Source: a virus. Taken from it: a stretch of 63,260 nucleotides of DNA. The stretch lies in the IMG/VR virus record IMGVR_UViG_3300010883_000025, positions 1 to 63,260 of that record; one strand, written 5' to 3'. A model generated the notes under the pieces. The model saw nothing but the letters and a program-made list of their open reading frames with translations, was not told the DNA's origin and searched no databases. Positions 49,574 through 57,703 of this stretch are shown here, piece after piece (the stretch's first letter is position 1; each line of letters opens with the position of its first letter). Made by a program: the position numbers and the translations under genes.

Positions 49574-50629
49574 ATGAGAGTACTTTATAGTTTTTGGGGG
49601 TTCATCACTCCTCTTGAAAAGAATAGCATCGTCAATACCCCTGATGGAGAGCGTGGAAACCGCGTAGACTGGGTTAACGAATTGTTGTCTCGTGGTCATA
49701 CCCCAATCCAGCTTCAGCAAATGCGCGATGATGAGCAATATCCAGGCGTAGAATATGATGATAAAGAATACCCAGAAGGTGATATTCTATATGTCGAATG
49801 GCGCTGGCCTACGTATAAGAATTCTGGCGTTAATCCTGATGAGCCAGACTATAACCGTCAATGCGCCGTCCTTGACTACTATCATGAACAAGGCATTCCT
49901 ATTATTATTGTTGATGGGGATCTTAAAATGACTCCTGAGGAAGAGCTCCGCTGGCCCAATGCGATTCTTGCAGATGCATGCGTAGCCCCCCAGCACCAGA
50001 CCCGAAAGCGAATTACAATTCCTTGGTGTAATTATATGAAGCGCTATTTTGATCCGGTAGAGTACTCGTACAACTATACTTACGTTGGAAATAATTACGA
50101 ACGTGAAGACCCATTCGCGAAGTATTATACGGCACCCAGTGCAGGTCTTAGATACGCTGGTATCCAGACTATGATTTATGGAAACTGGCTAAGCAAGTCA
50201 CCCGAAAGAATTGACCCAGCGACCCTATTGACTCAAACGCCGCATGTCGCGTTTGGACCCCGTTTGGCGTACAAAGATATTTTTGGTGTATTAAACTCTT
50301 CGATTGCTGTAACGCATATCACAAAGCCATCATACACACCTTACGGTAACATCACTGGAAGATTTTTTGAAGCTATCAAAAGTAATGTACCTGCACTAGT
50401 ACCGATAGAATTCCAGCATGCGGTTCCCGTTGGTTTGGCTGATAAGTCACTCCTTGTTGAAAGCACTGACGATGTTATTGAAAAAGTTAAGTGGCTTGCA
50501 ACTCTTAATGCCACTGAACGGAAGGCGCTTGTAGATGCGCAGGAGGAGGCTCTAAGGACTGTAATCGATCCCCGGCCTGAGTATAGGGCTGATCTATTGG
50601 AACACATTCTGGGGGATTATCAAGCATGA
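49574..50629 (+). CDS. GT-B glycosyltransferase
   Basis: A 351-residue protein with two-domain GT-B character. The N-terminus (RVLYSFWGFI, then NTPDGERGNRVDWV and LLSRGH) is the acceptor-side Rossmann fold; the second half (FGVLNSSIAVTHITKPSYTP, then GNITGRFFEAIKSNVPALVP) is the donor-side nucleotide-sugar site with its conserved Glu. There is no signal peptide or membrane segment, so it works in the cytoplasm, as expected for a DNA glycosyltransferase or for intracellular glycan precursors. Linkage to glf and to the hydroxymethylase-like gene suggests transfer of a furanose sugar to hydroxymethylcytosine. Donor and acceptor are inferred. Confidence 0.75.
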   Translation: MRVLYSFWGFITPLEKNSIVNTPDGERGNRVDWVNELLSRGHTPIQLQQMRDDEQYPGVEYDDKEYPEGDILYVEWRWPTYKNSGVNPDEPDYNRQCAVLDYYHEQGIPIIIVDGDLKMTPEEELRWPNAILADACVAPQHQTRKRITIPWCNYMKRYFDPVEYSYNYTYVGNNYEREDPFAKYYTAPSAGLRYAGIQTMIYGNWLSKSPERIDPATLLTQTPHVAFGPRLAYKDIFGVLNSSIAVTHITKPSYTPYGNITGRFFEAIKSNVPALVPIEFQHAVPVGLADKSLLVESTDDVIEKVKWLATLNATERKALVDAQEEALRTVIDPRPEYRADLLEHILGDYQA

Positions 50630-51150
50630 TGATTGCGTTTATAGGACCTGACATGACAGGCAAGTCAAATATTGCAGCTGAATTATCCAAGCAAACAGGC
50701 ATTCCTGTTTTCAAAAACACTGGTGAATGGAAGACTCAGCTTGATAGCCCAGATTATTTTCTCAACCTGCTACGCTATGGTGGCCCATTTTTAATGGACT
50801 TTATGAGACAAACGAACGCTAGCGTTATTCTTGACAGATTTTATCCATGTGAGCTCATCTATTCGCAGGCTTTTGATAGAGAAACTGATATGAATGCTAT
50901 TAGCTGGATGGACACGAACTTCGCAGAGGCTGGTGGAAAATTTATTATCTGCTTAAGAAAAGATTACTCGGGATTGGTGGATGATCAATATCCTGACCAA
51001 TTACCAACGTCTATGTTAAAAAGACTAGACTCTTTATACCGTGCATTTCAGGACACTACAGAATGTGAATGTCTTGTTCTAGAAACAGATGATATGAATT
51101 TGAACAATCAGCTAGAAAAGATTAAAATATTTCTAAAGATTAATGATTAA
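50626..51150 (+). CDS. P-loop deoxynucleotide kinase (dTMP kinase-like)
   Basis: A 174-residue kinase. The P-loop is FIGPDMTGKSN, DRFYPCELIYSQ is the DRx motif of thymidylate-kinase-type enzymes, and KFIICLRKDY is the strand before a short lid. It should phosphorylate a dNMP to dNDP. In T4 the gp1 kinase phosphorylates hydroxymethyl-dCMP, dTMP and dGMP; here the gene sits in the modification cluster, so hydroxymethyl-dCMP or a glycosylated derivative are candidate substrates. It overlaps the glycosyltransferase by four bases. Specificity cannot be read from the sequence. Confidence 0.75.
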   Translation: MMIAFIGPDMTGKSNIAAELSKQTGIPVFKNTGEWKTQLDSPDYFLNLLRYGGPFLMDFMRQTNASVILDRFYPCELIYSQAFDRETDMNAISWMDTNFAEAGGKFIICLRKDYSGLVDDQYPDQLPTSMLKRLDSLYRAFQDTTECECLVLETDDMNLNNQLEKIKIFLKIND

Positions 51151-51166
51151 AAAAAGGAGAAATTGT

Positions 51167-52171
51167 ATGCAACCGCGTAAAGCTTTGGTAACTGGATGTT
51201 GTGGGTTTATTGGAAGTCATGTATCCCGACAGCTCATTGAGGCTGGATGGTATGTAGAGGGAGTTGATGATCTCTCGAATGGGGATCTTTCTACGCTTGA
51301 AGATCTTCAACATCGTACTGTGACAGAGGGAATGCTGCACTTATATGATGAGCAAGCCGACAATCCTACTTCCGGAGAATTGTTGGTTGTAACAGCTGAC
51401 TTTGCGTCCGCAGCTATTTTGTCGAGGGTAGCAACCGGTAGTTACGATGTGATTTTCCATCTTGCGGCAAACCCAAGGGTTGAATACTCTGTTAAATACC
51501 CAGCCTTGACGACACATACAAATGTGCAAAAGACCATTGAATTAATGTCTGCTGCCATCAATAAAATTGATAGGTTTGTCTTCGCGTCTTCATCTGCCTG
51601 CTACGGTGAGGTAACAAGCCTTCCAACAACTGAAGAAGAATCGAAAGACCCGACTTCCCCATACGGGCTTCAAAAGTTGGTTGTTGAACAATTCGCTGAG
51701 ATGTATAATCGTCTCTATGACATGGACTTTGTAGCGTTAAGGTTCTTCAACGTATACGGACCTGGCCAGCTTGGCGATTCTCCTTACTCGACTGCTGTCG
51801 CTGCGTGGTGCACTCGTATCAAGAATGGTGACCCGCTACGGAGCGATGGAGACGGTGAACAAACAAGGGACATGGTATATGTCAAGGACGTTGCATCTGC
51901 AATGATAACAGCAGCTGAGCACTCTAAATCTTTAGGGTTCCAAGTGTATAATGTTGCAACTGGCGAATCTGTGTCTAATAACCAGATCTTAGAGACATTG
52001 AAAGAGCATTTTCCCGATCTAAGTGTTACCCACGCTCCAGAGAGGGCAGGAGATGTAAAGCATACCTTGGGTGATATAAATAAAATTAGCGAGGACCTTA
52101 ATTGGTTTCCAAAAAAGCAATTTTGGGATGGATTAAGAACAACGCTTCAATGGTGGGAGTTGGTTGATTAA
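51167..52171 (+). CDS. NAD-dependent sugar-nucleotide epimerase/dehydratase (extended SDR)
   Basis: A 334-residue Rossmann enzyme. VTGCCGFIGSHVSRQLIEAG binds NAD, FASSSACYGE holds the catalytic Ser/Thr region, and SPYGLQKLVVEQ holds the Tyr-x3-Lys pair. ALRFFNVYGPGQ and GDGEQTRDMVYVKDV are typical of UDP-glucose/UDP-galactose 4-epimerases. ATG at 51167 is chosen because the AAAGGAGA SD (51153-51160) fits it; an upstream in-frame ATG at 51143 would include the SD. It could supply UDP-galactose to the mutase, or the pentose equivalent. It overlaps the cupin gene by one base. Confidence 0.88.
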   Translation: MQPRKALVTGCCGFIGSHVSRQLIEAGWYVEGVDDLSNGDLSTLEDLQHRTVTEGMLHLYDEQADNPTSGELLVVTADFASAAILSRVATGSYDVIFHLAANPRVEYSVKYPALTTHTNVQKTIELMSAAINKIDRFVFASSSACYGEVTSLPTTEEESKDPTSPYGLQKLVVEQFAEMYNRLYDMDFVALRFFNVYGPGQLGDSPYSTAVAAWCTRIKNGDPLRSDGDGEQTRDMVYVKDVASAMITAAEHSKSLGFQVYNVATGESVSNNQILETLKEHFPDLSVTHAPERAGDVKHTLGDINKISEDLNWFPKKQFWDGLRTTLQWWELVD

Positions 52172-52611
52172 TGAATAGATGCATTTGGACAGGCAAATCA
52201 GAAGCAACGGAAAAACCGTGGGGCTATGAGGTTGAATGGAATGGTATCTTTCATGGTAAAGAAATCCATCTTCGTGCTAACCATCGAACAAGCCTTAAAT
52301 TCCATAAAGGAAAGGAAGAGGTCTTGTATATTCAGAACGGTGAAATCAATGCTGAAATAGCTGATGAACGTCATTTCGATGACCCGGGTCAGTATCCGTC
52401 AAGGGTAATTAGTCTTACTAAAGGTGAAATTATGAATGTTCAAGCTGGTTGTGCATATAGACTGACTGCAATTCGCGATAGTGTGATATTTGAAATATCT
52501 TCTGGTTTTTCTTCTGACCCCCCTATTCGTCTAGAGGACGATTATGGCAGAAGGGTAGACACCAGTGACCAATATACCTACACCCATCAGAAAAAAGAAA
52601 ATGATAATTAA
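52171..52611 (+). CDS. Cupin-fold sugar enzyme (mannose-6-P-isomerase-like)
   Basis: A 146-residue single-domain cupin. EKPWGYEVEWN is the 'KPWG' opening of mannose-6-phosphate isomerase-type cupins; TSLKFHKGKEEVLYIQNGEI is motif 1 with the metal-binding His/Glu, and GCAYRLTAIRDSVIFEISSG is motif 2. Small proteins of this type isomerise or epimerise sugars. Its ATG overlaps the epimerase stop (TAATG), so both act in one pathway, perhaps providing the sugar for the mutase and glycosyltransferase. Exact substrate is unknown. Confidence 0.75.
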   Translation: MNRCIWTGKSEATEKPWGYEVEWNGIFHGKEIHLRANHRTSLKFHKGKEEVLYIQNGEINAEIADERHFDDPGQYPSRVISLTKGEIMNVQAGCAYRLTAIRDSVIFEISSGFSSDPPIRLEDDYGRRVDTSDQYTYTHQKKENDN

Positions 52612-52631
52612 AATTCTATCCTGGGAAAATT

Positions 52632-53486
52632 ATGAGTTCAATGGACCCCAACGCGGTTAACGTAGTCATTTATCACGCCGACTGTACCGACGGGTTTGGT
52701 GCTGCTTATTCAGCATGGAAACAGCTTGGAAATCGAGCAGAGTATTATGCGTGTAAACACGGCACCCCGCCGCCAGATGTAAAAGGGAAGAATGTCGTTA
52801 TTTTAGACTTCTCCTATGATAAAACAACAACAAAAAGAATGATAAAGAAAGCAAAAAATCTCTTAATCATCGATCACCACAAATCAGCGATGGTTGAGCT
52901 TCATGATATATCAAATACACATTTCGATATGACTAAAAGTGGAGCAATACTTTCATGGGAGTATTTCCATCCAGGAAAAGAGCCCCCAAAGTTTATTAAG
53001 TACATTCAAGATAGAGATCTTTGGAAGTGGGAGCTTGAATACTCTAAGGAGTTTAGCGCTGCATTTGATATGGTCCCCTTTGAGTTTGAAGAATTTGAGA
53101 AGTTTGAAGATGATTCAGTCTTTGATGATGCGTGCAAACGGGGTTCTTATATCTTAGCGTATAGTAAGACTGTTGTCAAGAAGGTTTGTGAAAAAGCGCA
53201 ACCTCGTGTAATGAGTGGTAAAGAAGTCTTAGTAGTAAACGCTTCTCACTGGATGTCAGAGATTGGTGCTCGATTGGCCCCTGATTGTGATTTTGCAGTA
53301 ATTTGGTTTTGGGATCATGAAGCAAAGATAACGAAGGTTAGCTTACGCGCTTTTCATGAAAGCGTGGACGTATCGGAGATATCCAAGAAATTTGGTGGCG
53401 GTGGCCACAAGAAAGCAGCAGGATTTACTTTACCTAAGGAGAAACACATTGAAGAACTTTTTGACACAATCGACCCCGAGGTATGA
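52632..53486 (+). CDS. DHH/DHHA1 family phosphoesterase
   Basis: A 284-residue protein. HADCTDGFGAAYSAW, VILDFSY, LIIDHHKSA (the DHH motif) and YIQDRDLWKW are the metal-binding blocks; the C-terminal GGGGHKKAAGFTLP is the DHHA1 substrate-binding domain. Relatives degrade short oligonucleotides (NrnA type) or cyclic di-nucleotides. In a phage it could recycle nanoRNA or cut host signalling nucleotides such as c-di-AMP or other cyclic oligonucleotides. The assignment to a substrate is open. The MT-A70 gene begins inside its last 38 bases. Confidence 0.88.
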   Translation: MSSMDPNAVNVVIYHADCTDGFGAAYSAWKQLGNRAEYYACKHGTPPPDVKGKNVVILDFSYDKTTTKRMIKKAKNLLIIDHHKSAMVELHDISNTHFDMTKSGAILSWEYFHPGKEPPKFIKYIQDRDLWKWELEYSKEFSAAFDMVPFEFEEFEKFEDDSVFDDACKRGSYILAYSKTVVKKVCEKAQPRVMSGKEVLVVNASHWMSEIGARLAPDCDFAVIWFWDHEAKITKVSLRAFHESVDVSEISKKFGGGGHKKAAGFTLPKEKHIEELFDTIDPEV

Positions 53487-54042
53487 CGTTGTCTACCTTG
53501 ATCCACCATGGGATTATAAAGGCCAGTTACAGCATTCCAAGCCTGGAGCTGGTGACTCAGGTGGTGCTAGCAAGCATTATGGTACACTCAAGCTAAAGCA
53601 GCTTAAGCAATTCCCGATGCAGCAACTCTTGAATGAAGATGCTCTTGTTTTTATGTGGGTAACGAATCCTCATCTTGACCAAGGTCTTGACCTACTAAAA
53701 AGTTGGGGCCTAAAATATTCTACTGTTGCGTTTGTCTGGAATAAGATGCGCGTTAATCCCGGCTTTTACACAATGTCACAGTGCGAGTTATGCATCGTTG
53801 GTAAAAACGGAAAGATCCCACGTCCTCGAGGGGCAAGAAATGTACGACAATACTTGGAGCACATGAGGGAACAACACAGCAAGAAGCCTGATGAAGTCCG
53901 CTCTAGAATTGAACAAATGTTTCCAGATCAAAGTAAGGTTGAGCTCTTTGCAAGACACAAAAATCCAGGATGGTCCACTTGGGGTGATGAGGTTGATAGC
54001 TGCGAAGATCTTAAGAGGTACTTAAATGAGCTCGGATGGTAG
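53449..54042 (+). CDS. MT-A70-type adenine methyltransferase
   Basis: A 197-residue SAM-dependent methyltransferase. RYDVVYLDPPWDYKG contains the catalytic DPPW of the N6-adenine family, ALVFMWVTNPHLDQG and AFVWNKMRVNPGFYTMSQCE are the following strands, and KVELFARHKNPGWSTWGDE is the typical MT-A70 end. The start is TTG at 53449, with SD AAGGAG at 53436-53441, inside the DHH gene. It probably methylates phage DNA (m6A) and could protect it from restriction, or it may act on RNA. No partner endonuclease is seen. Confidence 0.88.
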   Translation: MKNFLTQSTPRYDVVYLDPPWDYKGQLQHSKPGAGDSGGASKHYGTLKLKQLKQFPMQQLLNEDALVFMWVTNPHLDQGLDLLKSWGLKYSTVAFVWNKMRVNPGFYTMSQCELCIVGKNGKIPRPRGARNVRQYLEHMREQHSKKPDEVRSRIEQMFPDQSKVELFARHKNPGWSTWGDEVDSCEDLKRYLNELGW

Positions 54043-54445
54043 ACCAGCGTGGGATGAGATCTGGATGGGCTTTGCTCATTCCATTTCTCGTAGATCTTAT
54101 GACCCTCGATACCGCGTAGGTGCTGTTATAGTTTCCGATAGGAACACGCAGGTCCTTGCCGTCGGTTACAACGGTAATTATTCTGGTGGTCCAAATGAAG
54201 TTGAATCGACCGAGCCAGGAAATTCAGGAATGATTCATGCAGAGATTAACGCTTTGCTAAAATGCGACTATAATATCCGCGGAAGAAAAATCATGTATGT
54301 AACCTTAAGCCCATGCAAGATGTGTGCCAAAGCAATGATCAATGGCGGAATAGAGGAAGTGGTTTATGATGAAGAATATAGGGATATGTCCGGTGTCAAC
54401 CTACTTAAGTCCGCTGGAGTCGCAGTCAGGCGCTATACAACTTAG
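54026..54445 (+). CDS. dCMP deaminase
   Basis: A 139-residue zinc enzyme of the cytidine/deoxycytidylate deaminase fold. HAEINALL provides His and the catalytic Glu; TLSPCKMCAKAMINGG provides the two Cys zinc ligands. It makes dUMP from dCMP, feeding ThyX. It overlaps the MT-A70 gene by 17 bases. In T4 the counterpart (cd) balances dTMP and hydroxymethyl-dCMP supply, and the same balance would apply here between ThyX and the dCMP-hydroxymethylase-like enzyme. Confidence 0.92.
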   Translation: MSSDGRPAWDEIWMGFAHSISRRSYDPRYRVGAVIVSDRNTQVLAVGYNGNYSGGPNEVESTEPGNSGMIHAEINALLKCDYNIRGRKIMYVTLSPCKMCAKAMINGGIEEVVYDEEYRDMSGVNLLKSAGVAVRRYTT

Positions 54446-54464
54446 CACCAACTATCTTTCCTCC

Positions 54465-54471
54465 ATATTTA
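54465..54471 (+). promoter_or_regulatory. ATATTTA late-promoter-like motif
   Basis: ATATTTA preceded by CTCC lies 34 bases before the ATG at 54506, at the border between the metabolic cluster and the internal-protein-like region. Confidence 0.4.
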
Positions 54472-54505
54472 CTTGTAAGCGCGATATTAATTGGAGTTCC
54501 GAACC

Positions 54506-56518
54506 ATGAGTGGAATAGTACATAACCTTTCAAAGCAATGCTCTAGATTGTTTATTAAGACACAGGTTGATTTATTTGCAGAACATTTCTTGGCAGCTGG
54601 TGAGTTAGAGACCCTCCTTACAGAGGCACTTGACGATAAAGATAAACAAGAATTTGGTGCTGCTCTTGATCAAGCAATGTCCATTATGGAGCAAATTGGT
54701 TCATCAACACCTGACACCCCTGAGTGGGCTGCGATTGTTGACGCTCTAAATAGTCAATCTATCCAGAACACCGACGCGATGTATGACGAGGATGCTGACC
54801 CCAAGCAGAGGGCTGATTTTGTTGCAGAGACAACAAAGAAAGTACAAGACCTGATGGGTGAGGCAGCAGCATTAATTCAGTGTATCGAAACTATAAAGGG
54901 CGAGATTGGAAAATCTAAGATTGAAGATGGATCCAAGACTATTGGTGATTTAGCGAATGCCGCCGCAGAAGGTGGCGATGATGCACCAGATTTCCCCACA
55001 CCAGATGACCTTAAGAAGTCTGTTGAAAAAACTTACGTCGTACCAGAATGGTTTAATAAAGCCTGGCAGACAGGGTCAAAAGATGCAGAGTCTGAGAGCG
55101 GTGGATTCTTTAAGAAGGTTATGGGCTTCATAGGAAAGCTATTTGGTGGCGATGATTCTGGAAATATTGTGTCTGATGATGTTGTTTTAGCAGCCATCAT
55201 GTCATCACCCTTTGAAGAGTTTGCAGCAATAAATCTTCAAAAACTCCAGACCGAGCTTATTGGTGCAACTGAAAGTATAGGTACCGAAACTACCGAGGCC
55301 TCAGCCGGTGCAGCACAGGCAGCCTCTGGAAAAGAAGCTGCTGCTTCCGGTAAAGCAGATATGAAGGCTGCAGCACAAGGTGCACAGGTACTTCAAAAGA
55401 ATCCTGATGTCGCAAAAGACGCATTAGGCGCTGTTAAGAGTGTTCTAGAACCATCCGACGCCGCTGCCGTCGAAGCTGGCATAGGTGGTAAGCTAGACTC
55501 TCTATCACCACGCCAGCAACAAATCGTTGCCTTAATTCTCCAGTTGTTCGGTGCAGGACCAGATGCCGCGACTCCTGACCAGGTTGCAGATGTTGCTGAT
55601 CAAGCCGATGACGCAGCTGATGAGGAAATTGCAAAGAGCTTTAAGAATCTAGATGCATTGGCAGATCTTGGAACTAAGCATTTAGGCGACGGTGGTGATG
55701 AGCTTGTAAAAAATATGCTTAGTGATGAAGAGGCTAGTAAGATTTTTGCTGCCCACTATGCACCGTCAGGCACCGCACTACACGAAAACAGTTTAGCATC
55801 TCTCTTGTTTGAACAGGAAGAAGAAGGTATTTCATGGGACGACGTTGTCAATGCATTCGTAACAGTCGGTAAAGTAACCGGTCTTACTCCCGATGAAGCT
55901 GCAGTCACCGCCTGGGCAACTGATGTAAATGACCAAGAACTACTTGACAAAAAGATTGCTATGGGTGGTGATGAAGAAGCCGCCGATGGGGAAGAAGGTG
56001 CTCCTGCGTCTGAAGAAGAAGCTGAGGAAGAACAAGAGACAGCGCAGGCAGAGCTCGAAGCCGCCGCTCAAGAAGCTGCTGCTGAGGAACAACCTCCAGC
56101 CGTAGCTGTTGCAGCAGCTTTAGATACCTGGATGGCTGGTCTATCTAAATCTTCGCAATCATCACTCACTGCAAAGAACCGTATTGGTGGTCTTAAGGAT
56201 TTAGTGAATACTGCATTAGAAGATGCAGCCAAGGCTATTGAGGGTGAAGTTCAAGCAGCTGTTGAGATATGGCGCGGTGAACATGAAGAAACACTTATGA
56301 AAAGCAAGCGCTTCGCACAAAAGAATTTCGATTCCTTATCTGAGCTCATCCCACAGATTGCAGCTCAGATGTTAAAGGTAACAGCAGAGAGTAATATCCG
56401 GTTAACCCGTGGTATGGTTCATAAATCAGTACATCATTATTTAGACAGAACGTTTAAGCGTGATGGAATGCTGATAGAATCGAAAAGATGGGAAGTACTA
56501 GCAGGGATACGGAGATAA
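54506..56518 (+). CDS. Large acidic Ala/Glu-rich protein, possible internal head or scaffold protein
   Basis: A 670-residue protein. The ATG at 54506 fits SD TTGGAG; an upstream TTG at 54491 would include it. It is mostly helical and acidic, with low-complexity stretches (ASAGAAQAASGKEAAASGKA, then EEEAEEEQETAQAELEAAAQ). At residue about 427 the segment ENSLASLLFEQEEEG contains an L-x-E protease-type motif like the N-termini of neighbouring proteins. The C-terminus (ESKRWEVLAGIRR) resembles that of the protein at 59648 (LERWRKLAGLLEG). No family is recognised. Acidic helical composition suits a prohead core or internal protein. Confidence 0.65.
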   Translation: MSGIVHNLSKQCSRLFIKTQVDLFAEHFLAAGELETLLTEALDDKDKQEFGAALDQAMSIMEQIGSSTPDTPEWAAIVDALNSQSIQNTDAMYDEDADPKQRADFVAETTKKVQDLMGEAAALIQCIETIKGEIGKSKIEDGSKTIGDLANAAAEGGDDAPDFPTPDDLKKSVEKTYVVPEWFNKAWQTGSKDAESESGGFFKKVMGFIGKLFGGDDSGNIVSDDVVLAAIMSSPFEEFAAINLQKLQTELIGATESIGTETTEASAGAAQAASGKEAAASGKADMKAAAQGAQVLQKNPDVAKDALGAVKSVLEPSDAAAVEAGIGGKLDSLSPRQQQIVALILQLFGAGPDAATPDQVADVADQADDAADEEIAKSFKNLDALADLGTKHLGDGGDELVKNMLSDEEASKIFAAHYAPSGTALHENSLASLLFEQEEEGISWDDVVNAFVTVGKVTGLTPDEAAVTAWATDVNDQELLDKKIAMGGDEEAADGEEGAPASEEEAEEEQETAQAELEAAAQEAAAEEQPPAVAVAAALDTWMAGLSKSSQSSLTAKNRIGGLKDLVNTALEDAAKAIEGEVQAAVEIWRGEHEETLMKSKRFAQKNFDSLSELIPQIAAQMLKVTAESNIRLTRGMVHKSVHHYLDRTFKRDGMLIESKRWEVLAGIRR

Positions 56519-56522
56519 TATA

Positions 56523-56981
56523 ATGGCAGATGCAGCGTTCTTATTAGACGTACTAAGATTAGAGTATAACACTCGGCTCAACGAAGTTATGGGTGAGTCT
56601 GATGCTTTCGATGATCGTGGTAATCTAATCCTCTCACCAGACTTAAAAGTCCGTCATAAAAAGTCTGGATATGAATATACAATAGCTCATGTGAAAGGGG
56701 ACAAACCCGGACAAATACAAATCGTTTTACGTGATCCAGAAGAGCCAAGGTTCACGGCACCAGCTGAGGGTGAAGAAGTCTTAGGTGGTCCGGATGATTC
56801 AACTGCGCTAAATGAAGAAGAGGCTGATTATCGTATTCCAGACTTGCTAGACCCGTCTGAACCGGTTGATGTTGATGCGCAGGTTCAAGCCATCGAACAG
56901 CTTCCCGAAGAAGAACCTCAGGATGAGGTTGTCTTTGTAATCGATCAAGAAGAATTTGAAAAAGAATATGAGGTGGACTAA
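56523..56981 (+). CDS. Acidic hypothetical protein
   Basis: A 152-residue protein four bases after the preceding gene. The first 85 residues look folded, with a KSGYEYTIAHVKGDKPG and QIQIVLRDPEEPRF beta pattern reminiscent of small SH3-like barrels; the remaining part is very acidic (EEADYRIPDLLDPSEPVDVD, EQLPEEEPQDEVVFVIDQ). It is coupled to both neighbours and could be a companion of the large acidic protein. No function is recognised. Confidence 0.6.
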   Translation: MADAAFLLDVLRLEYNTRLNEVMGESDAFDDRGNLILSPDLKVRHKKSGYEYTIAHVKGDKPGQIQIVLRDPEEPRFTAPAEGEEVLGGPDDSTALNEEEADYRIPDLLDPSEPVDVDAQVQAIEQLPEEEPQDEVVFVIDQEEFEKEYEVD

Positions 56982-56983
56982 AC

Positions 56984-57703
56984 ATGCCGATTAATGAAAA
57001 AGAAATATTGAAAGCGATAAACGAGACGCTTTACAAAGATTCAGAAAAACCACAAAAAGATTTATCTGAATCGTATGTCGTTCAAGCAAAAAAATACGAT
57101 ATAAACACCGACATGCTAAGCGAGAAAGCTATCGCCGCGAATGTGGAAAACCTGCATGCGTATGTTGAAGCGCTAAATGACGTATCTGCTAAACTTGATT
57201 CTGTTGATAGATCTGAGTCAAATACAAAAGACTCTTCATTCAGAGGTATTAAGCAAGAGGAAACATACAACCTAAACGGTTCTTTCTTGTCTGCGTATTA
57301 TTTCGATAATATCGCTGATCCTACATCTAAAATTACAATGGACAGTCTAACATTCATGAGACTTACTCGTGATTTTGGAACATTTGAAGATTGGCAAAAA
57401 GACTTTATAGCTTGTGGTATGGCTTCTCGTAATGGCTGGGTATGTACGGTATATAATGGTTTCTTAAATCGTTATATGAACATATTCGTTGATGGAAACG
57501 AAATGGGAATACCAATGAGCTCTGTGCCAATTATCGTTTTGTCTGTTCAAGATAGAGCATATTTCAGAGACTACCTTAATGATCGCAGGAAGTATATTTT
57601 TGCTATGATGAAAGAGCTTAATTGGGACCTTATAGACTTAAGAGTAAAAAGAGCTGATAAGCTTGCGAAGCTATTCGCAGCCGGCCTGGGGAGTGAACGA
57701 TGA
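56984..57703 (+). CDS. Hypothetical protein
   Basis: A 239-residue soluble protein. Residues 1-90 are charged helices; residues about 95-200 form an aromatic-rich folded part (TYNLNGSFLSAYYFDNIADP, RDFGTFEDWQKDFIACGM, GWVCTVYNGFLNRYMNIFVD). The end is a basic helix (LIDLRVKRADKLAKLFAAGL). It begins two bases after the preceding stop and overlaps the next gene by four bases. No family is recognised; genomic place suggests a virion or assembly protein. Confidence 0.6.
   Translation: MPINEKEILKAINETLYKDSEKPQKDLSESYVVQAKKYDINTDMLSEKAIAANVENLHAYVEALNDVSAKLDSVDRSESNTKDSSFRGIKQEETYNLNGSFLSAYYFDNIADPTSKITMDSLTFMRLTRDFGTFEDWQKDFIACGMASRNGWVCTVYNGFLNRYMNIFVDGNEMGIPMSSVPIIVLSVQDRAYFRDYLNDRRKYIFAMMKELNWDLIDLRVKRADKLAKLFAAGLGSER

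Noticed and set aside
53356-53448. Upstream extension of the MT-A70 frame to ATG 53356
   Set aside because: It would lie wholly inside the DHH gene and encode an unconserved Arg-rich stretch; TTG 53449 has an exact AAGGAG SD.
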